Program-made: the position numbers and the translations under genes
Shown: positions 43,896-52,363 of the stretch, piece after piece
Position numbering within the stretch: the first letter of the stretch is position 1
How the letters are laid out: each line of letters begins with the position of its first letter
Source: Halomonas sp. HL-48
GTDB taxonomy: Bacteria > Pseudomonadota > Gammaproteobacteria > Pseudomonadales > Halomonadaceae
Reading direction: 5' to 3'
DNA: 64,000 nucleotides
Assembly (NCBI RefSeq): GCF_001314875.1
Contig: NZ_LJZS01000008.1
Coordinates: forward strand, 1 to 64,000
The notes under the pieces: generated by a model
What the model was told of the DNA's origin: nothing
Seen by the model: only the letters and a program-made list of their open reading frames with translations
The model's database searches: none

Positions 43896-44576
43896 ATGGT
43901 TACTTCCAACCCCTTTTCCGCGATGTTTGGCCGCTCGCCATTCCAGCCGTTGCTCGCACACATCGTCAAGGCGAATGAATGTGCCGACCAACTTCTGCCC
44001 TTCTTCGAAGCAACCCTGGTAGGCGATTGGGACAGCGCTGAGCAGCTGCGCGAAAACGTCACTCGCTTGGAGCATGACGCAGACGTGCTCAAAACCGAGC
44101 TGCGTCTGAACCTGCCCAACACCATGTTCTTGCCCGTCTCGCGTTCCGATCTGCTCGACCTGATCAGCGTACAGGACAAGATTGCCAACAAGGCACGCGA
44201 CATTACCGGCATTATGCTGGGCCGTAAAATGACCGTGCCTGATGAGCTTGCCGATCCGATGCGCGAATACATCCGCACCAGCGTGGCGTGCGTGGCCCAG
44301 GCTCGCCAGGCGCTGGAAGAGCTCAAGGACCTTTTGGAATCGGGCTTTGGGCGCAATGTCTCGGATGTGATGCAAAACATGATTCGCGAACTGCACACCC
44401 TCGAGCACCAGGCGGATGGCCAGCAGGTCGCGATTCGCCGCCTGCTATTTAGTCTGGAAAGTGAGTTGCCACCGGTTGATGTGGTCTTCCTTTACAAGAT
44501 TATTGACTGGGTCGGCGAGCTATCTGACCGCGCTGAGCGCGTAGGCAGCCGCCTTCAGATCATGACCGCCAATTAA
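43896..44576 (+). CDS. DUF47/PhoU-like phosphate transport accessory protein
   Basis: 226 residues, all helical, of the DUF47 (TIGR00153) family whose genes pair with low-affinity Pit transporters. Landmarks: LEHDADVLKTELRLNLPNTMFLP, SRSDLLDLISVQDKIANKARD and a second repeat HTLEHQADGQQVAIRRLLF. The repeated E/D-rich helices likely bind metal clusters as in PhoU. It stands 46 bp before pit, with a hairpin over its stop codon. A role in tuning or assembling Pit is inferred from pairing. Confidence 0.92.
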   Translation: MVTSNPFSAMFGRSPFQPLLAHIVKANECADQLLPFFEATLVGDWDSAEQLRENVTRLEHDADVLKTELRLNLPNTMFLPVSRSDLLDLISVQDKIANKARDITGIMLGRKMTVPDELADPMREYIRTSVACVAQARQALEELKDLLESGFGRNVSDVMQNMIRELHTLEHQADGQQVAIRRLLFSLESELPPVDVVFLYKIIDWVGELSDRAERVGSRLQIMTAN

Positions 44577-44595
44577 TTTGTGCGCCCAAATTAAT
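44572..44595 (+). promoter_or_regulatory. Intercistronic hairpin over the DUF47 stop codon
   Basis: Perfect 9-bp arms ATTAATTTG (44572-44580) and CAAATTAAT (44587-44595) with loop TGCGCC. No T run, so not a terminator. It may act as a processing or stability element between the two cistrons. Confidence 0.5.
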
Positions 44596-44622
44596 ACCTG
44601 ATCCCCAAACAAGGGAAGCGTT

Positions 44623-45891
44623 ATGCAGATCATTGCTCAGTACGGTGATATTTTTATCATCCTGGCCTGTCTTTTCGGCTTTTTTATGGCCTGGGGCGTG
44701 GGCGCCAACGATGTCGCCAATGCCATGGGTACCTCGGTGGGCTCGAAGGCCATCACCATCAAACAGGCCATTCTGATCGCCGTGGTGTTCGAGTTTCTGG
44801 GCGCCTGGCTGGCAGGTGGTGAGGTGACCAACACCATCCGCAAAGGCATTATCGACCCCGAACTGCTTCAAGAAGACCCTCAACTGCTGGTTTACGGCAT
44901 GCTGGCGTCGTTACTTGCGGCGGCGACCTGGCTGTTAATTGCCTCCATGAAAGGCTGGCCGGTATCGACCACCCACTCGATTGTGGGCGCGATTGTTGGT
45001 TTTGCGGTAGCCGGGCTGGGCGCAGCGACGGTGGATTGGGGCAGTGTGGGTACTATTGCTGCTAGTTGGGTGGTCTCGCCGCTGTTGGCCGGTACGGTAG
45101 GCTTTGTGCTGTTTAAGTCGGTCCATCACTTGGTATTCGTAGCCCCCGACCCGCTAGCTGCCGCTAAGCGCTACTTGCCTGGTTATGTGTTCTTAGTGGG
45201 CTTTGTGGTGGCCATGGTCACCATGACGAAAGGTTTAAAGCACGTGGGGCTGGATATTACCTTTTCGCAAAGCCTGGTGCTGTCGATCATTCTTGGTTTG
45301 ATTATCACTGGCATTGGCGTATTGATGGAGCGCCGCGTTCAGTACGTACAAAGCAGCGATGACCACTTTGGCTACGCCAATGTGGAGCGCGCCTTTGGCG
45401 TATTGATGATTTTCACGGCCTGCGCCATGGCGTTTGCCCACGGTTCTAATGACGTGGCCAACGCAGTAGGCCCGCTAGCGGCGGTCATCAGCGTGGTACA
45501 AACCGGTGGCGAAATTGAAGGCTCGGCGCTGGTGCCCTGGTGGGTGCTGGTGCTGGGCGGTGGGGGTATCGTGGCTGGGCTCGTCACCTACGGGCATAAA
45601 GTGATTGCCACCGTGGGCACGGGAATCACCGAGCTGACCCCCAGCCGGGGTTTTGCAGCAACGCTTGCCGCTGCCACCACCGTGGTGCTGGCTTCTGGCA
45701 CCGGCTTGCCGATCTCGACTACCCATACGCTGGTGGGTGCCGTGCTTGGGGTTGGTTTAGCGCGCGGTATGACCGCGCTCAACCTGCGAGTAATTGGCAC
45801 TATTGCCATGTCGTGGTTGATTACGCTACCCGCCGGTGCTGGCCTGGCTATCTTGTTCTTCTTTATGCTTAAGGGCATGTTTGGCGGCTAA
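44623..45891 (+). CDS. pit: Inorganic phosphate transporter, Pit family
   Basis: Low-affinity phosphate (metal-phosphate) symporter, 422 residues, about ten to eleven helices. The inverted-repeat signatures are present in both halves: GANDVANAMGTSVGSKAIT near residue 27 and GSNDVANAVGPLAAV near 275, each followed by a PxSTTH motif (WPVSTTHSIVG; LPISTTHTLVG). AAGGGAAG precedes the ATG. Codon use is less C-ending than neighbours. A terminator follows. Coupled by context to the DUF47 gene. Confidence 0.96.
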   Translation: MQIIAQYGDIFIILACLFGFFMAWGVGANDVANAMGTSVGSKAITIKQAILIAVVFEFLGAWLAGGEVTNTIRKGIIDPELLQEDPQLLVYGMLASLLAAATWLLIASMKGWPVSTTHSIVGAIVGFAVAGLGAATVDWGSVGTIAASWVVSPLLAGTVGFVLFKSVHHLVFVAPDPLAAAKRYLPGYVFLVGFVVAMVTMTKGLKHVGLDITFSQSLVLSIILGLIITGIGVLMERRVQYVQSSDDHFGYANVERAFGVLMIFTACAMAFAHGSNDVANAVGPLAAVISVVQTGGEIEGSALVPWWVLVLGGGGIVAGLVTYGHKVIATVGTGITELTPSRGFAATLAAATTVVLASGTGLPISTTHTLVGAVLGVGLARGMTALNLRVIGTIAMSWLITLPAGAGLAILFFFMLKGMFGG

Positions 45892-45930
45892 CGATGCACA
45901 GTATGACGTTAAATTACGCGTAAAATCATG

Positions 45931-45964
45931 GCGGCATCTTCATTAGAAGGTGCCGCTATTTTTT
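45931..45964 (+). terminator. Terminator after pit
   Basis: 11-bp stem GCGGCATCTTC/GAAGGTGCCGC (one T-G pair), ATTA loop, then TATTTTTT. Confidence 0.85.
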
Positions 45965-46022
45965 GCGCTCTGGTAAAGTAACTCATGATGAACCCATTCA
46001 CCTGCTGCCGGAGAGCGGCCCC

Positions 46023-47339
46023 TTGGATACACGTTTCCCCTTTGTCGACTGGTTTCGTAATGCGTCCCCCTACATCAATGCGCATCGGGGCCGAACCTTT
46101 GTCATCTTAATTGAAGGCGAAGCCATGGCGTCTGGCCGAGGGGAACAGCTGATCCAGGACCTGGCGCTGCTGCACACCCTGGGCGTGCGCCTGGTGGTGG
46201 TATTCGGCATTCGCCCCCAGGTGCACGAGGCGCTGAGCGCGGCGGGGGTCGAGCCCACTCGCCTCAATGGCCGCTGGGTGGCCGACCGCGCGGTCATGGC
46301 GCATGTAGAACAGGTGGCCGCCCATCAGCGGCTGTGGCTGGAGGCGAGGCTGTCGCTGGGCTTGCCCAGCACGCCGCTGCACGGCGTGGAGCTGAGCGTG
46401 ATTTCCGGCAACCTGGTGACCGCCAAGCCGCTGGGCGTGCGTGAGGGGGTCGACTTCGACCATAGCGGCGAGGTGCGTCGGGTACGCGCCAGCGCCATTC
46501 AGGGGCTGCTGGAAAAAGGCTCACTGGTGTTGCTGCCGCCGCTGGGGTTTTCCAGCACCGGCGAGGTATTCGACCTGGATGCCTCCGACGTGGCCCAGCA
46601 CGCAGCGGTGGCGCTTAAGGCCGACAAGCTGATCCTGCTGGGCGAATCGGAGGGCCTGGAAGACGAGCAGGGCGCGCTGCTGCGCCAGCTTTCTCCCGCC
46701 GATGCCGAACCCCGTCTGCAGCACGCCGAGCCCGGCAGCGAGCTGGCGCGTCATCTCAATGCCGCCTGCACTGCGGCGCGGGAAGGCGTGGCCCGCACGC
46801 ACCTGCTGTCCTGGCATAACCACGACGCCCTGCTGGGTGAGCTGTTTACCCGCGACGGCGTGGGCACGATGATCACCCAGCATCGCTACGAACAGCTGCG
46901 CCCGGCCACTCTCAACGACGTCGCCGGCCTGCTGGAGCTTCTCGAGCCGCTGGAGCGTCGCGGCATGCTGGTGGCGCGTTCGCGGGAGCGCCTGGAGCAC
47001 GAGATCGACGATTACATGGTCATCGAACGCGACGGCATGGTGATTGGCTGCGCGGCCTTGCATGTGTTCCCCAGCACCTCGATTGCCGAACTCGCCTGCG
47101 TGGCCGTGCACACCAATTACCGCGGCGGCGAACGCGGCGAGCGGCTGGTCGAGGCGCTGGAGCGTCGTGCCCGCCAGCGCGGGCTGCAGGAAATGTTCGT
47201 GCTCACCACCCACACGGCGCACTGGTTCGTGGAGCGCGGTTTCCGCTCTGCAAGCCTTGAAGAGCTGCCGCCGCTGAAGCGCGAAACCTACAACCATGCG
47301 CGCAAATCCAAGGTGCTGGTCAAGACGCTGACGTCCTAG
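46023..47339 (+). CDS. argA: N-acetylglutamate synthase ArgA
   Basis: Acetylates glutamate with acetyl-CoA, first step of arginine synthesis. 438 residues from a TTG start with GGAGAGCGG upstream; E. coli has 443. An in-frame TTG 20 codons earlier lies in the preceding terminator and was rejected. The N-terminal amino-acid-kinase-like domain (about 1-280, binding arginine) begins WFRNASPYINAHRGRTFV. The C-terminal GNAT domain (about 290-438) has CAALHVFPSTSIAELACVAV and YRGGERGERLVEAL. Confidence 0.94.
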   Translation: MDTRFPFVDWFRNASPYINAHRGRTFVILIEGEAMASGRGEQLIQDLALLHTLGVRLVVVFGIRPQVHEALSAAGVEPTRLNGRWVADRAVMAHVEQVAAHQRLWLEARLSLGLPSTPLHGVELSVISGNLVTAKPLGVREGVDFDHSGEVRRVRASAIQGLLEKGSLVLLPPLGFSSTGEVFDLDASDVAQHAAVALKADKLILLGESEGLEDEQGALLRQLSPADAEPRLQHAEPGSELARHLNAACTAAREGVARTHLLSWHNHDALLGELFTRDGVGTMITQHRYEQLRPATLNDVAGLLELLEPLERRGMLVARSRERLEHEIDDYMVIERDGMVIGCAALHVFPSTSIAELACVAVHTNYRGGERGERLVEALERRARQRGLQEMFVLTTHTAHWFVERGFRSASLEELPPLKRETYNHARKSKVLVKTLTS

Positions 47340-47357
47340 ACACCGGATTCCCAGGTA

Positions 47358-48212
47358 TCAGGTGTTGAGAATCACGCCGCCGTTCAAGTGCATTGTCTGC
47401 CCGGTCATATAGGACGATTCCTCGCAGGCCAGGTACACGTAGGCAGGCCCCATTTCGCTGGGCTGGCCCGCGCGCTTCATCGGCACCTGGCCGCCAAACG
47501 AGGCGACCTTGTCGTCGTCAAAGCTGGCGGGGATCAGCGGCGTCCACACCGGCCCGGGCGCCACGGCGTTGACCCGAATGCCGCGATCCATCAGCGACAT
47601 GGCAAGCGAACGCACCAGGCCCTGAATCGCGCCCTTGGTCGCGGTATAGTCAATCAGCGTATCGTTGCCTTTAAAGGCGTTGATCGACGAGGTGGCGATG
47701 ATCGTATCGCCCTCGCTCAAGTGGGGTAGCGCGGCCTTGGTCAAATAGAAATGGCTGAACAGGTTGGTTTGAAACGTGCGCTGCAGCTGATCATCGGGGA
47801 TCTCGGTGATATCGCGCCAGTCGTACTGCTCGGCCGCGTTGTTGATGACGATATTCAGCTTGCCGAACTCTGTCAGGGTACGCTTGACGATCTCTCGACA
47901 GAAACTCGGCGCGCCCACATCGCCTTTGAGGACCAGGCAGCGGCGACCTTCTGCCTCCACCAGCCGCTGCGTTTCTTTAGCGTCTTGGGTTTCCTTCAAG
48001 TGCACGATCACGCTGTCTGCGCCTTCCCGCGCATAGTGCACCGCCACTGCGCGACCGATGCCGCTGTCGCCGCCGGTAATGATCGCCACTTTATCTAATA
48101 ACTTGTCGGACCCTTTGTAGCTATCGCGAATATACTCGGGCTCGGGGCGCATCGCGTGCTCGTCGCCCGGCTGCTTGTTCTGGTGCTGAGGGGGTTGATG
48201 CTGTTCGCTCAT
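47358..48212 (-). CDS. Short-chain dehydrogenase/reductase, YghA/YhdF type
   Basis: 284 residues. NAD(P) site TGGDSGIGRAVA near residue 47, NNAAEQ, catalytic Ser (ATSSINAF) and YTATKGAIQG (Tyr/Lys). The 40-residue hydrophilic N-terminal extension rich in His, Gln and Pro (QHQPPQHQNKQPG) is typical of the stress-associated SDR subgroup with YghA and YhdF. AGGAGTGACC precedes the ATG. Substrate unknown. Next to the small hydrophilic protein on the opposite strand. Confidence 0.92.
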   Translation of the reverse strand: MSEQHQPPQHQNKQPGDEHAMRPEPEYIRDSYKGSDKLLDKVAIITGGDSGIGRAVAVHYAREGADSVIVHLKETQDAKETQRLVEAEGRRCLVLKGDVGAPSFCREIVKRTLTEFGKLNIVINNAAEQYDWRDITEIPDDQLQRTFQTNLFSHFYLTKAALPHLSEGDTIIATSSINAFKGNDTLIDYTATKGAIQGLVRSLAMSLMDRGIRVNAVAPGPVWTPLIPASFDDDKVASFGGQVPMKRAGQPSEMGPAYVYLACEESSYMTGQTMHLNGGVILNT

Positions 48213-48572
48213 GTGCGGTCACTCCTTGGATTGCACAACTACGGGGACTGACACATTCCCTCCCGGAGAGGGGGTGGTCATTAACCGGGTGCTGACCTCC
48301 GTGGGCACCCGGTTTTAATGTAGACCCGACTCGCCAATCGGTGCAAACCGGGCCAGCAGCGCCGGGAAGAGGTGACGATAGCGACAGTCGATACGTCTTA
48401 TTTAGTGTGCTGAATACCACGTATAATTCTATATAGTTATGTTTTTGAAGTAATTTTTGATGTTTGAGGAAGTGGTGGGCGAGAGAGGCTTAATTGCAAG
48501 TTACGCGGGAAGCACTACAGTGAAAGCAGGCAAAGTAATGCCTGGCACCAATGACCGTAAGGAGTACGCGTT
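48213..48572. other. Intergenic region between the SDR and the small hydrophilic protein
   Basis: 360 bp of divergent upstream sequence. A TATAAT lies at 48422-48427 on the plus strand with only weak -35 candidates (TTATTT at 48398). The remainder around 48430-48470 is A+T rich. An open frame at 48457-48666 overlaps the small gene in another frame and has no support. Confidence 0.4.
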
Positions 48573-48716
48573 ATGTCCCATCCCGATAAGAAAGACGAAA
48601 AATCGCCCAAACCCAAAGACCAACATTACGATGAAGCGAATCCGATGCCGGATACGCATCACGTGAACCCCGAGTCCAAAAATTCGCCCCAGAAACCGGG
48701 CAAGGACAAGAAGTAA
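48573..48716 (+). CDS. Small hydrophilic protein of 47 residues, unknown function
   Basis: MSHPDKKDEKSPKPKDQHYD begins a chain made almost only of Lys, Asp, Glu, Pro, Asn, Gln, His and Ser, ending GKDKK. No hydrophobic stretch, Cys or Trp; predicted to be disordered. TAAGGAG lies 9 bp before the ATG and a strong terminator follows, so the frame is probably expressed. Composition resembles desiccation- or osmotic-stress hydrophilins, and the divergent neighbour is a stress-type SDR. Not a family I can name. Confidence 0.7.
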   Translation: MSHPDKKDEKSPKPKDQHYDEANPMPDTHHVNPESKNSPQKPGKDKK

Positions 48717-48746
48717 GCTGGGTTGATCCCGTCAGCTCAGCTCCCG

Positions 48747-48775
48747 CGGCGCTACTTCCTGTAGCGCCGTTTTGT
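48747..48775 (+). terminator. Terminator of the small hydrophilic gene
   Basis: 9-bp stem CGGCGCTAC/GTAGCGCCG, loop TTCCT, then TTTTGTTTT. Its right arm is also the start of the duplicated xseA 3' end. Confidence 0.85.
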
Positions 48776-48793
48776 TTTAACGCTCAGCTGGCC
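48761..48793. repeat. Displaced copy of the xseA 3' end (direct repeat with 50431-50463)
   Basis: 33 bp, identical at 28 positions to 50431-50463. Read on the minus strand in the xseA frame it gives GQLSVKTKRRYRK and a stop, against GQLSVEVKRRYKNT in the present xseA. Together the two copies bracket hipBA like the att sites of a cassette that swapped the gene's last codons. Confidence 0.7.
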
Positions 48794-50049
48794 CGCCAAC
48801 GTTTTGGCATCTTATGGCAGTTGCGGGTAATACTTTGGCATAACCGTTCGAGTAAAACCTGCTCTGTGCCAGGTTGAGCGTCTGCCTGTAGCGCCTCTGC
48901 AGCGTCAGGCAGACAGGTGAGCAACGCCTCGGCGAGCTCCACGCCCTGCCGGATGAAATAAGCAGGCTTGAACCCCAGCGCCTTCGCCAATGATGCCAAA
49001 TGCGCTTGCTCAATACTGCCGGGCTGGTCAGCACCGCCTACCTGAAACGCAAAACGCTTGGATAGACCGCTGTAAATGGTCGTCGACATCAGGTCGTAAA
49101 ACGGAGCCAGTTGAACGCCCTGGGGAGTTTGCAGCAATGAAAGGTTTTTGGCGTGGCTGTCGTTGTTGCCGATAAGAAGGTTGTAAAAAAACCAACGGAT
49201 TAATCGCTGTAAGTCTTTGGCTGGGGCGCCAGCACGCTGCAGCAATTGGCGGCACTGGATCAAGCTGGGGCCGCCATCGCTTTCGTACTTAAGCGTCGAG
49301 GGCGTGCCTGCCAATTGGCAGAAGTCCAACTGATGATAGCGCTGTAAGTTGCCGTGCTCATCGGGTACACGGTCGTACCGCTTGATCAAACATGCGCGTG
49401 TCTCAGGCTGAAAAGACGTTTCAGCCACATTCAATGACAACGCGGCGGCCAGCTGCATACACAGCGTTTCGTTAAGCGCAGAACACCAGACGCCTTTTAA
49501 GCCTGTTATGTCGGGTTTTAGCAGATGGCTGGAAGGCGCTGAGCCCTCAGGAATGGCGGGACGACCATCGTTGCCTATCATCAATAGAAGTTTATATTGA
49601 GCGCCCGCCAAGGATATGCGCGCGTTATGCACAAGCTGACCGGGTAGCTCTCCCTGCATGTCGTTATCGAGTAACGTCTTGATTGCCTGCCAGCTTGTTT
49701 GTCGATAGCGGGCGGGCTGAGGGGCTTCTCCCTGGGGCAACAGAAGGTAGCCACTGGCCGTATCGCCGCCAACGGATTTCAAAAGCCCAAATATCGTGGT
49801 GGTATGGTGGCTTAGCTCAATGTAGCGACGCAGCTCGCCTTCTGGCAGCAGATTTTCAAAGTAAGCCAGTACGTCATCACCGCTGTGAGCCTGTTGCGTT
49901 ACCGGTAAGCGAGGGGAAAGGCTGGAAGCCCCTGGTGTCTCTAGCCACTCTTGGCGATAAGTGAAGCTCAGCGGTTGGGTGTCGTAAAGCCGCCCTGCGT
50001 GCTGCTCACCCCAGTAAAGATCCAGCGCTTCACTATAAGTGGCCATCAT
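48784..50049 (-). CDS. hipA: HipA toxin, serine/threonine kinase
   Basis: 421 residues. HipA kinases phosphorylate glutamyl-tRNA synthetase or related targets and induce growth arrest. Present here: the N-terminal HipA domain (GDDVLAYFENLLPEGE), the phosphate loop region ISLAGAQYKLLL, the catalytic GNNDSHAKNLSLL (near 300) and the metal-binding FYDLMST. AAGGGG upstream fits either of two adjacent ATGs. It overlaps hipB by 17 nt. The last codons and stop lie within a relic of the xseA 3' end. Target specificity cannot be told. Confidence 0.93.
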   Translation of the reverse strand: MMATYSEALDLYWGEQHAGRLYDTQPLSFTYRQEWLETPGASSLSPRLPVTQQAHSGDDVLAYFENLLPEGELRRYIELSHHTTTIFGLLKSVGGDTASGYLLLPQGEAPQPARYRQTSWQAIKTLLDNDMQGELPGQLVHNARISLAGAQYKLLLMIGNDGRPAIPEGSAPSSHLLKPDITGLKGVWCSALNETLCMQLAAALSLNVAETSFQPETRACLIKRYDRVPDEHGNLQRYHQLDFCQLAGTPSTLKYESDGGPSLIQCRQLLQRAGAPAKDLQRLIRWFFYNLLIGNNDSHAKNLSLLQTPQGVQLAPFYDLMSTTIYSGLSKRFAFQVGGADQPGSIEQAHLASLAKALGFKPAYFIRQGVELAEALLTCLPDAAEALQADAQPGTEQVLLERLCQSITRNCHKMPKRWRAS

Positions 50050-50287
50050 GCTGCCCCTTACGCTGAATGACCACTTCGAGCCCCATCAGGTCGAGCGTAT
50101 CGAGTACTTTTTGTAGCTGAAGCGTTGGTTTGCCACGCTCCAGGTCCACAATGAAGCGGTTCCCCGTGCCTGCAAGCCCCGCAATATCGCTCTGCAGCAG
50201 CGACTGATCTTGGCGTACCTGCTTGACCAGCTTTCCAAGTTCTTCGCTTGTACGAATACGCGCTGTCGTGTCGTCAATGAGTGTCAT
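50033..50287 (-). CDS. hipB: HipB-type antitoxin, XRE-family regulator
   Basis: 84 residues. Helix-turn-helix in LGKLVKQVRQDQSLLQSD then IAGLAGTGNRFIVDLERGKP, and a beta-strand end (LMGLEVVIQRKG) that forms the HipB dimer. It represses its own operon and neutralises HipA by family precedent. Three evenly spaced palindromes lie upstream. First gene of hipBA. Confidence 0.9.
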   Translation of the reverse strand: MTLIDDTTARIRTSEELGKLVKQVRQDQSLLQSDIAGLAGTGNRFIVDLERGKPTLQLQKVLDTLDLMGLEVVIQRKGQHDGHL

Positions 50288-50304
50288 CGCCCATGGCCTG
50301 TAAA

Positions 50305-50417
50305 ATTACCGTGCGGTAATGATAGCCAATATAACGCTTGATGCCTGTTATTTTTACCGCTCGGTAATTTTTGGCCATTGGGAGCGGATAACAACAAGAA
50401 TATTCCCGTTCGGGAAT
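50305..50417 (-). promoter_or_regulatory. Three palindromic operators upstream of hipBA
   Basis: ATTACCG-TG-CGGTAAT (50305-50320), TTACCG-CT-CGGTAA (50354-50367) and ATTCCCG-TT-CGGGAAT (50402-50417). Centres are 48 and 49 bp apart. A minus-strand -10-like TATATT lies near 50329-50334 between the first two. The third begins right after the xseA stop. Confidence 0.75.
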
Positions 50418-50418
50418 T

Positions 50419-51765
50419 TTAAGTGTTTTTGTAGCGCCGTTTTACTTCCACGCTTAGCTGGCCTTCGCCCAGGCGTAGCTTCAGCTTCTGGCCCGGTGAG
50501 GTATCGTCCGCACGCCGCACGATCTGACCATGCTCGTCCTGAGCGATGGCGTAGCCACGCCCCAATACGGCAAGCGGGCTGACCGCATTCAGTTCCCGGG
50601 CGGCGCTGGTTAACCGCGCCTGACGGTGTTCCAGCTGGCGCTGCATCGCGGCCCCCAGGCGGCGCTGGAGCTGGCCGACGCGCTCCTGTTCGCCGCGGTG
50701 CAGCCGTGCCATGTCCTGGCTGGCCAGGCGCCTGCTCAATTGCGATACCTGGGCTTTCTGTTGGGTGAGCGTTTGCTGCATGGCGCGGCTCAAGCGCTGG
50801 TGGAGCGCGGTTAAATGCTGGCGCTGGCGATTGAGCTGCTCGCCGGGGTGGCGCAGTTTGGCGCGTAGCGTATCCAGCCGCTGGCTGTCGCGTTCCAGCC
50901 GCGCCTGCATGGCTCGCATCAGGCGGTTTTCATGGTGCTCGAGCTGGCGCTTTAGGGTGTGCTGGTCCGGCACCAGGCGCTCGGCGGCGGCGGAAGGCGT
51001 AGGCGCGCGTATGTCCGCGGCAAAGTCCGCGAGCGTAATATCCACCTCATGACCCACTGCCGACATCACCGGCAGCCGCGAGTGGAAAATCGCCCGCGCC
51101 AGGTGCTCGTTGTTGAACGCCCACAGGTCTTCCAGGCTGCCGCCGCCGCGGGTGATGAGAATGACATCGCGCTCCGGGTCGAGCCGTGCCTGACGATTGA
51201 GCAGACCAAGCGCCGAGATCATCGCCGGCGCCGCCTCGGCGCCCTGCACCGTTACGGGAATCAGCGTCACATCCGCCAGCGGCCAGCGGGCGGCCAACAC
51301 GGCCAGTACATCGCGAATCGCCGCGCCGGTGGCCGAGCTCAGTATCAGCAGTTTGCGGGGTGGGAAGGGCAGTGGGCGCGCATTGGCAAACACGCCTTCG
51401 CCGTCGAGCTGAGCTTTCAGTCGCTCGAACGCCGCGAGCAGTTCACCTAGCCCTGCGGCCTGCACCGCCTCGGCAATCAACTGGTAGTCGCCGCGCGGCT
51501 CGAATAGCGACACCCGCCCGCGCAGCTTGACCTGATCGCCATCGCGCATCGGCGCCGACACAAAGCGTGCCCGCTGGCGAAACAGCGCGCAGCGGATCTG
51601 CGCCCGATCATCCTTCAGCGTGAAGTAAACATGCCCGGACGCGGGGCGTGAGACGTTGGACAGCTCACCCTCTACCCACACTTCGCCCACGTCGCGCTCG
51701 AGCGTTTGCTTGGCGCGCTGGTTGAGCTGGCTGACGGAAAGCGCCTGAGGCGTGGTAGCGGGCAT
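50419..51765 (-). CDS. xseA: Exodeoxyribonuclease VII large subunit
   Basis: Degrades single-stranded DNA to oligonucleotides. 448 residues: N-terminal OB fold (VSQLNQRAKQTLERD, VWVEGELSN), catalytic domain with ATGAAIRDVL and LITRGGGSLEDLWAFN, AVGHEVDITLADFAAD, then a long coiled coil (about 270-390) and a short C-terminal strand (LAVLGRGYAIAQDEHG). Its 3' end is the one matched by the displaced copy beside hipA. Divergent from guaB with one gene between, as in E. coli (xseA/guaB). Confidence 0.96.
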   Translation of the reverse strand: MPATTPQALSVSQLNQRAKQTLERDVGEVWVEGELSNVSRPASGHVYFTLKDDRAQIRCALFRQRARFVSAPMRDGDQVKLRGRVSLFEPRGDYQLIAEAVQAAGLGELLAAFERLKAQLDGEGVFANARPLPFPPRKLLILSSATGAAIRDVLAVLAARWPLADVTLIPVTVQGAEAAPAMISALGLLNRQARLDPERDVILITRGGGSLEDLWAFNNEHLARAIFHSRLPVMSAVGHEVDITLADFAADIRAPTPSAAAERLVPDQHTLKRQLEHHENRLMRAMQARLERDSQRLDTLRAKLRHPGEQLNRQRQHLTALHQRLSRAMQQTLTQQKAQVSQLSRRLASQDMARLHRGEQERVGQLQRRLGAAMQRQLEHRQARLTSAARELNAVSPLAVLGRGYAIAQDEHGQIVRRADDTSPGQKLKLRLGEGQLSVEVKRRYKNT

Positions 51766-51769
51766 AATA

Positions 51770-52363
51770 TCAGGCGCGCTCGCTGAGGTAGCGTTTCAGC
51801 GCCGCCGGGTCGGGCACGCCCTGGATGGTTTCGCCGTCGATGATCAGGGTCGGTACCGACTGAATGCGTGCTTCTTCCACCGCGTGGCGCAGCGCTGCCT
51901 GGTGCTGCTCGCGGTAGCGGCCCTCGGCAAGCGCATCGAGCACCTCCTGGCGCTCCAGCCCGACGGATTCGGCAATATCGGCCAGCACGGCCGGATCGCC
52001 GATGTCGCGTTCCTGCTGGAAGAACGCCTTCAGCGTGGCCATTGAATAGGCATGGCCCTGGCCGTGTTCCTCGGCCATGGCGAACACCTCAAAGGCTTTG
52101 TCGGTGCGCGGCTGGGGCGAGATGTTGGGCAGCTTGATGGGCACGCCGAGCTGTTCAGCCATCGGGTAGACGGCCTCGCGCCAGACCTTGGGCAGGTACG
52201 GGTCTTCGACCTTCAGGGTGGGTGCCGGGTCAGGGCGCAGCTCGAACGGGCGCCATTGGACGTTAACGTCCAGGCCTTCGGTGGCCTGGGCGATCACCTC
52301 CTCCGCCAGCAGGCAGAAAGGGCACACGTAATCGCTGTAAACAATGATGTTTTGGGTCAACAC
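51770..52363 (-). CDS. DsbA/FrnE-family thioredoxin-fold oxidoreductase
   Basis: 197 residues, no signal peptide, so cytoplasmic. Active site YSDYVCPFCLLAEE near residue 13. The helical insertion (about 60-150) and SVPTLIIDGE with the cis-Pro place it with the FrnE/DsbA-like group (2-hydroxychromene isomerase relatives). 4 bp downstream, on the same strand, is xseA, so they may be co-transcribed. Substrate unknown. Confidence 0.9.
   Translation of the reverse strand: MLTQNIIVYSDYVCPFCLLAEEVIAQATEGLDVNVQWRPFELRPDPAPTLKVEDPYLPKVWREAVYPMAEQLGVPIKLPNISPQPRTDKAFEVFAMAEEHGQGHAYSMATLKAFFQQERDIGDPAVLADIAESVGLERQEVLDALAEGRYREQHQAALRHAVEEARIQSVPTLIIDGETIQGVPDPAALKRYLSERA

Noticed and set aside
45963-46022. 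Longer ArgA N terminus from TTG at 45963
   Set aside because: It would begin in the terminator of pit; the TTG at 46023 has an upstream GGAG and gives the family length.
48457-48666. A 69-codon frame over the small hydrophilic gene
   Set aside because: It is in another frame from the well-supported 47-codon gene and lacks its own signals; the protein is Arg/Lys-rich shadow.
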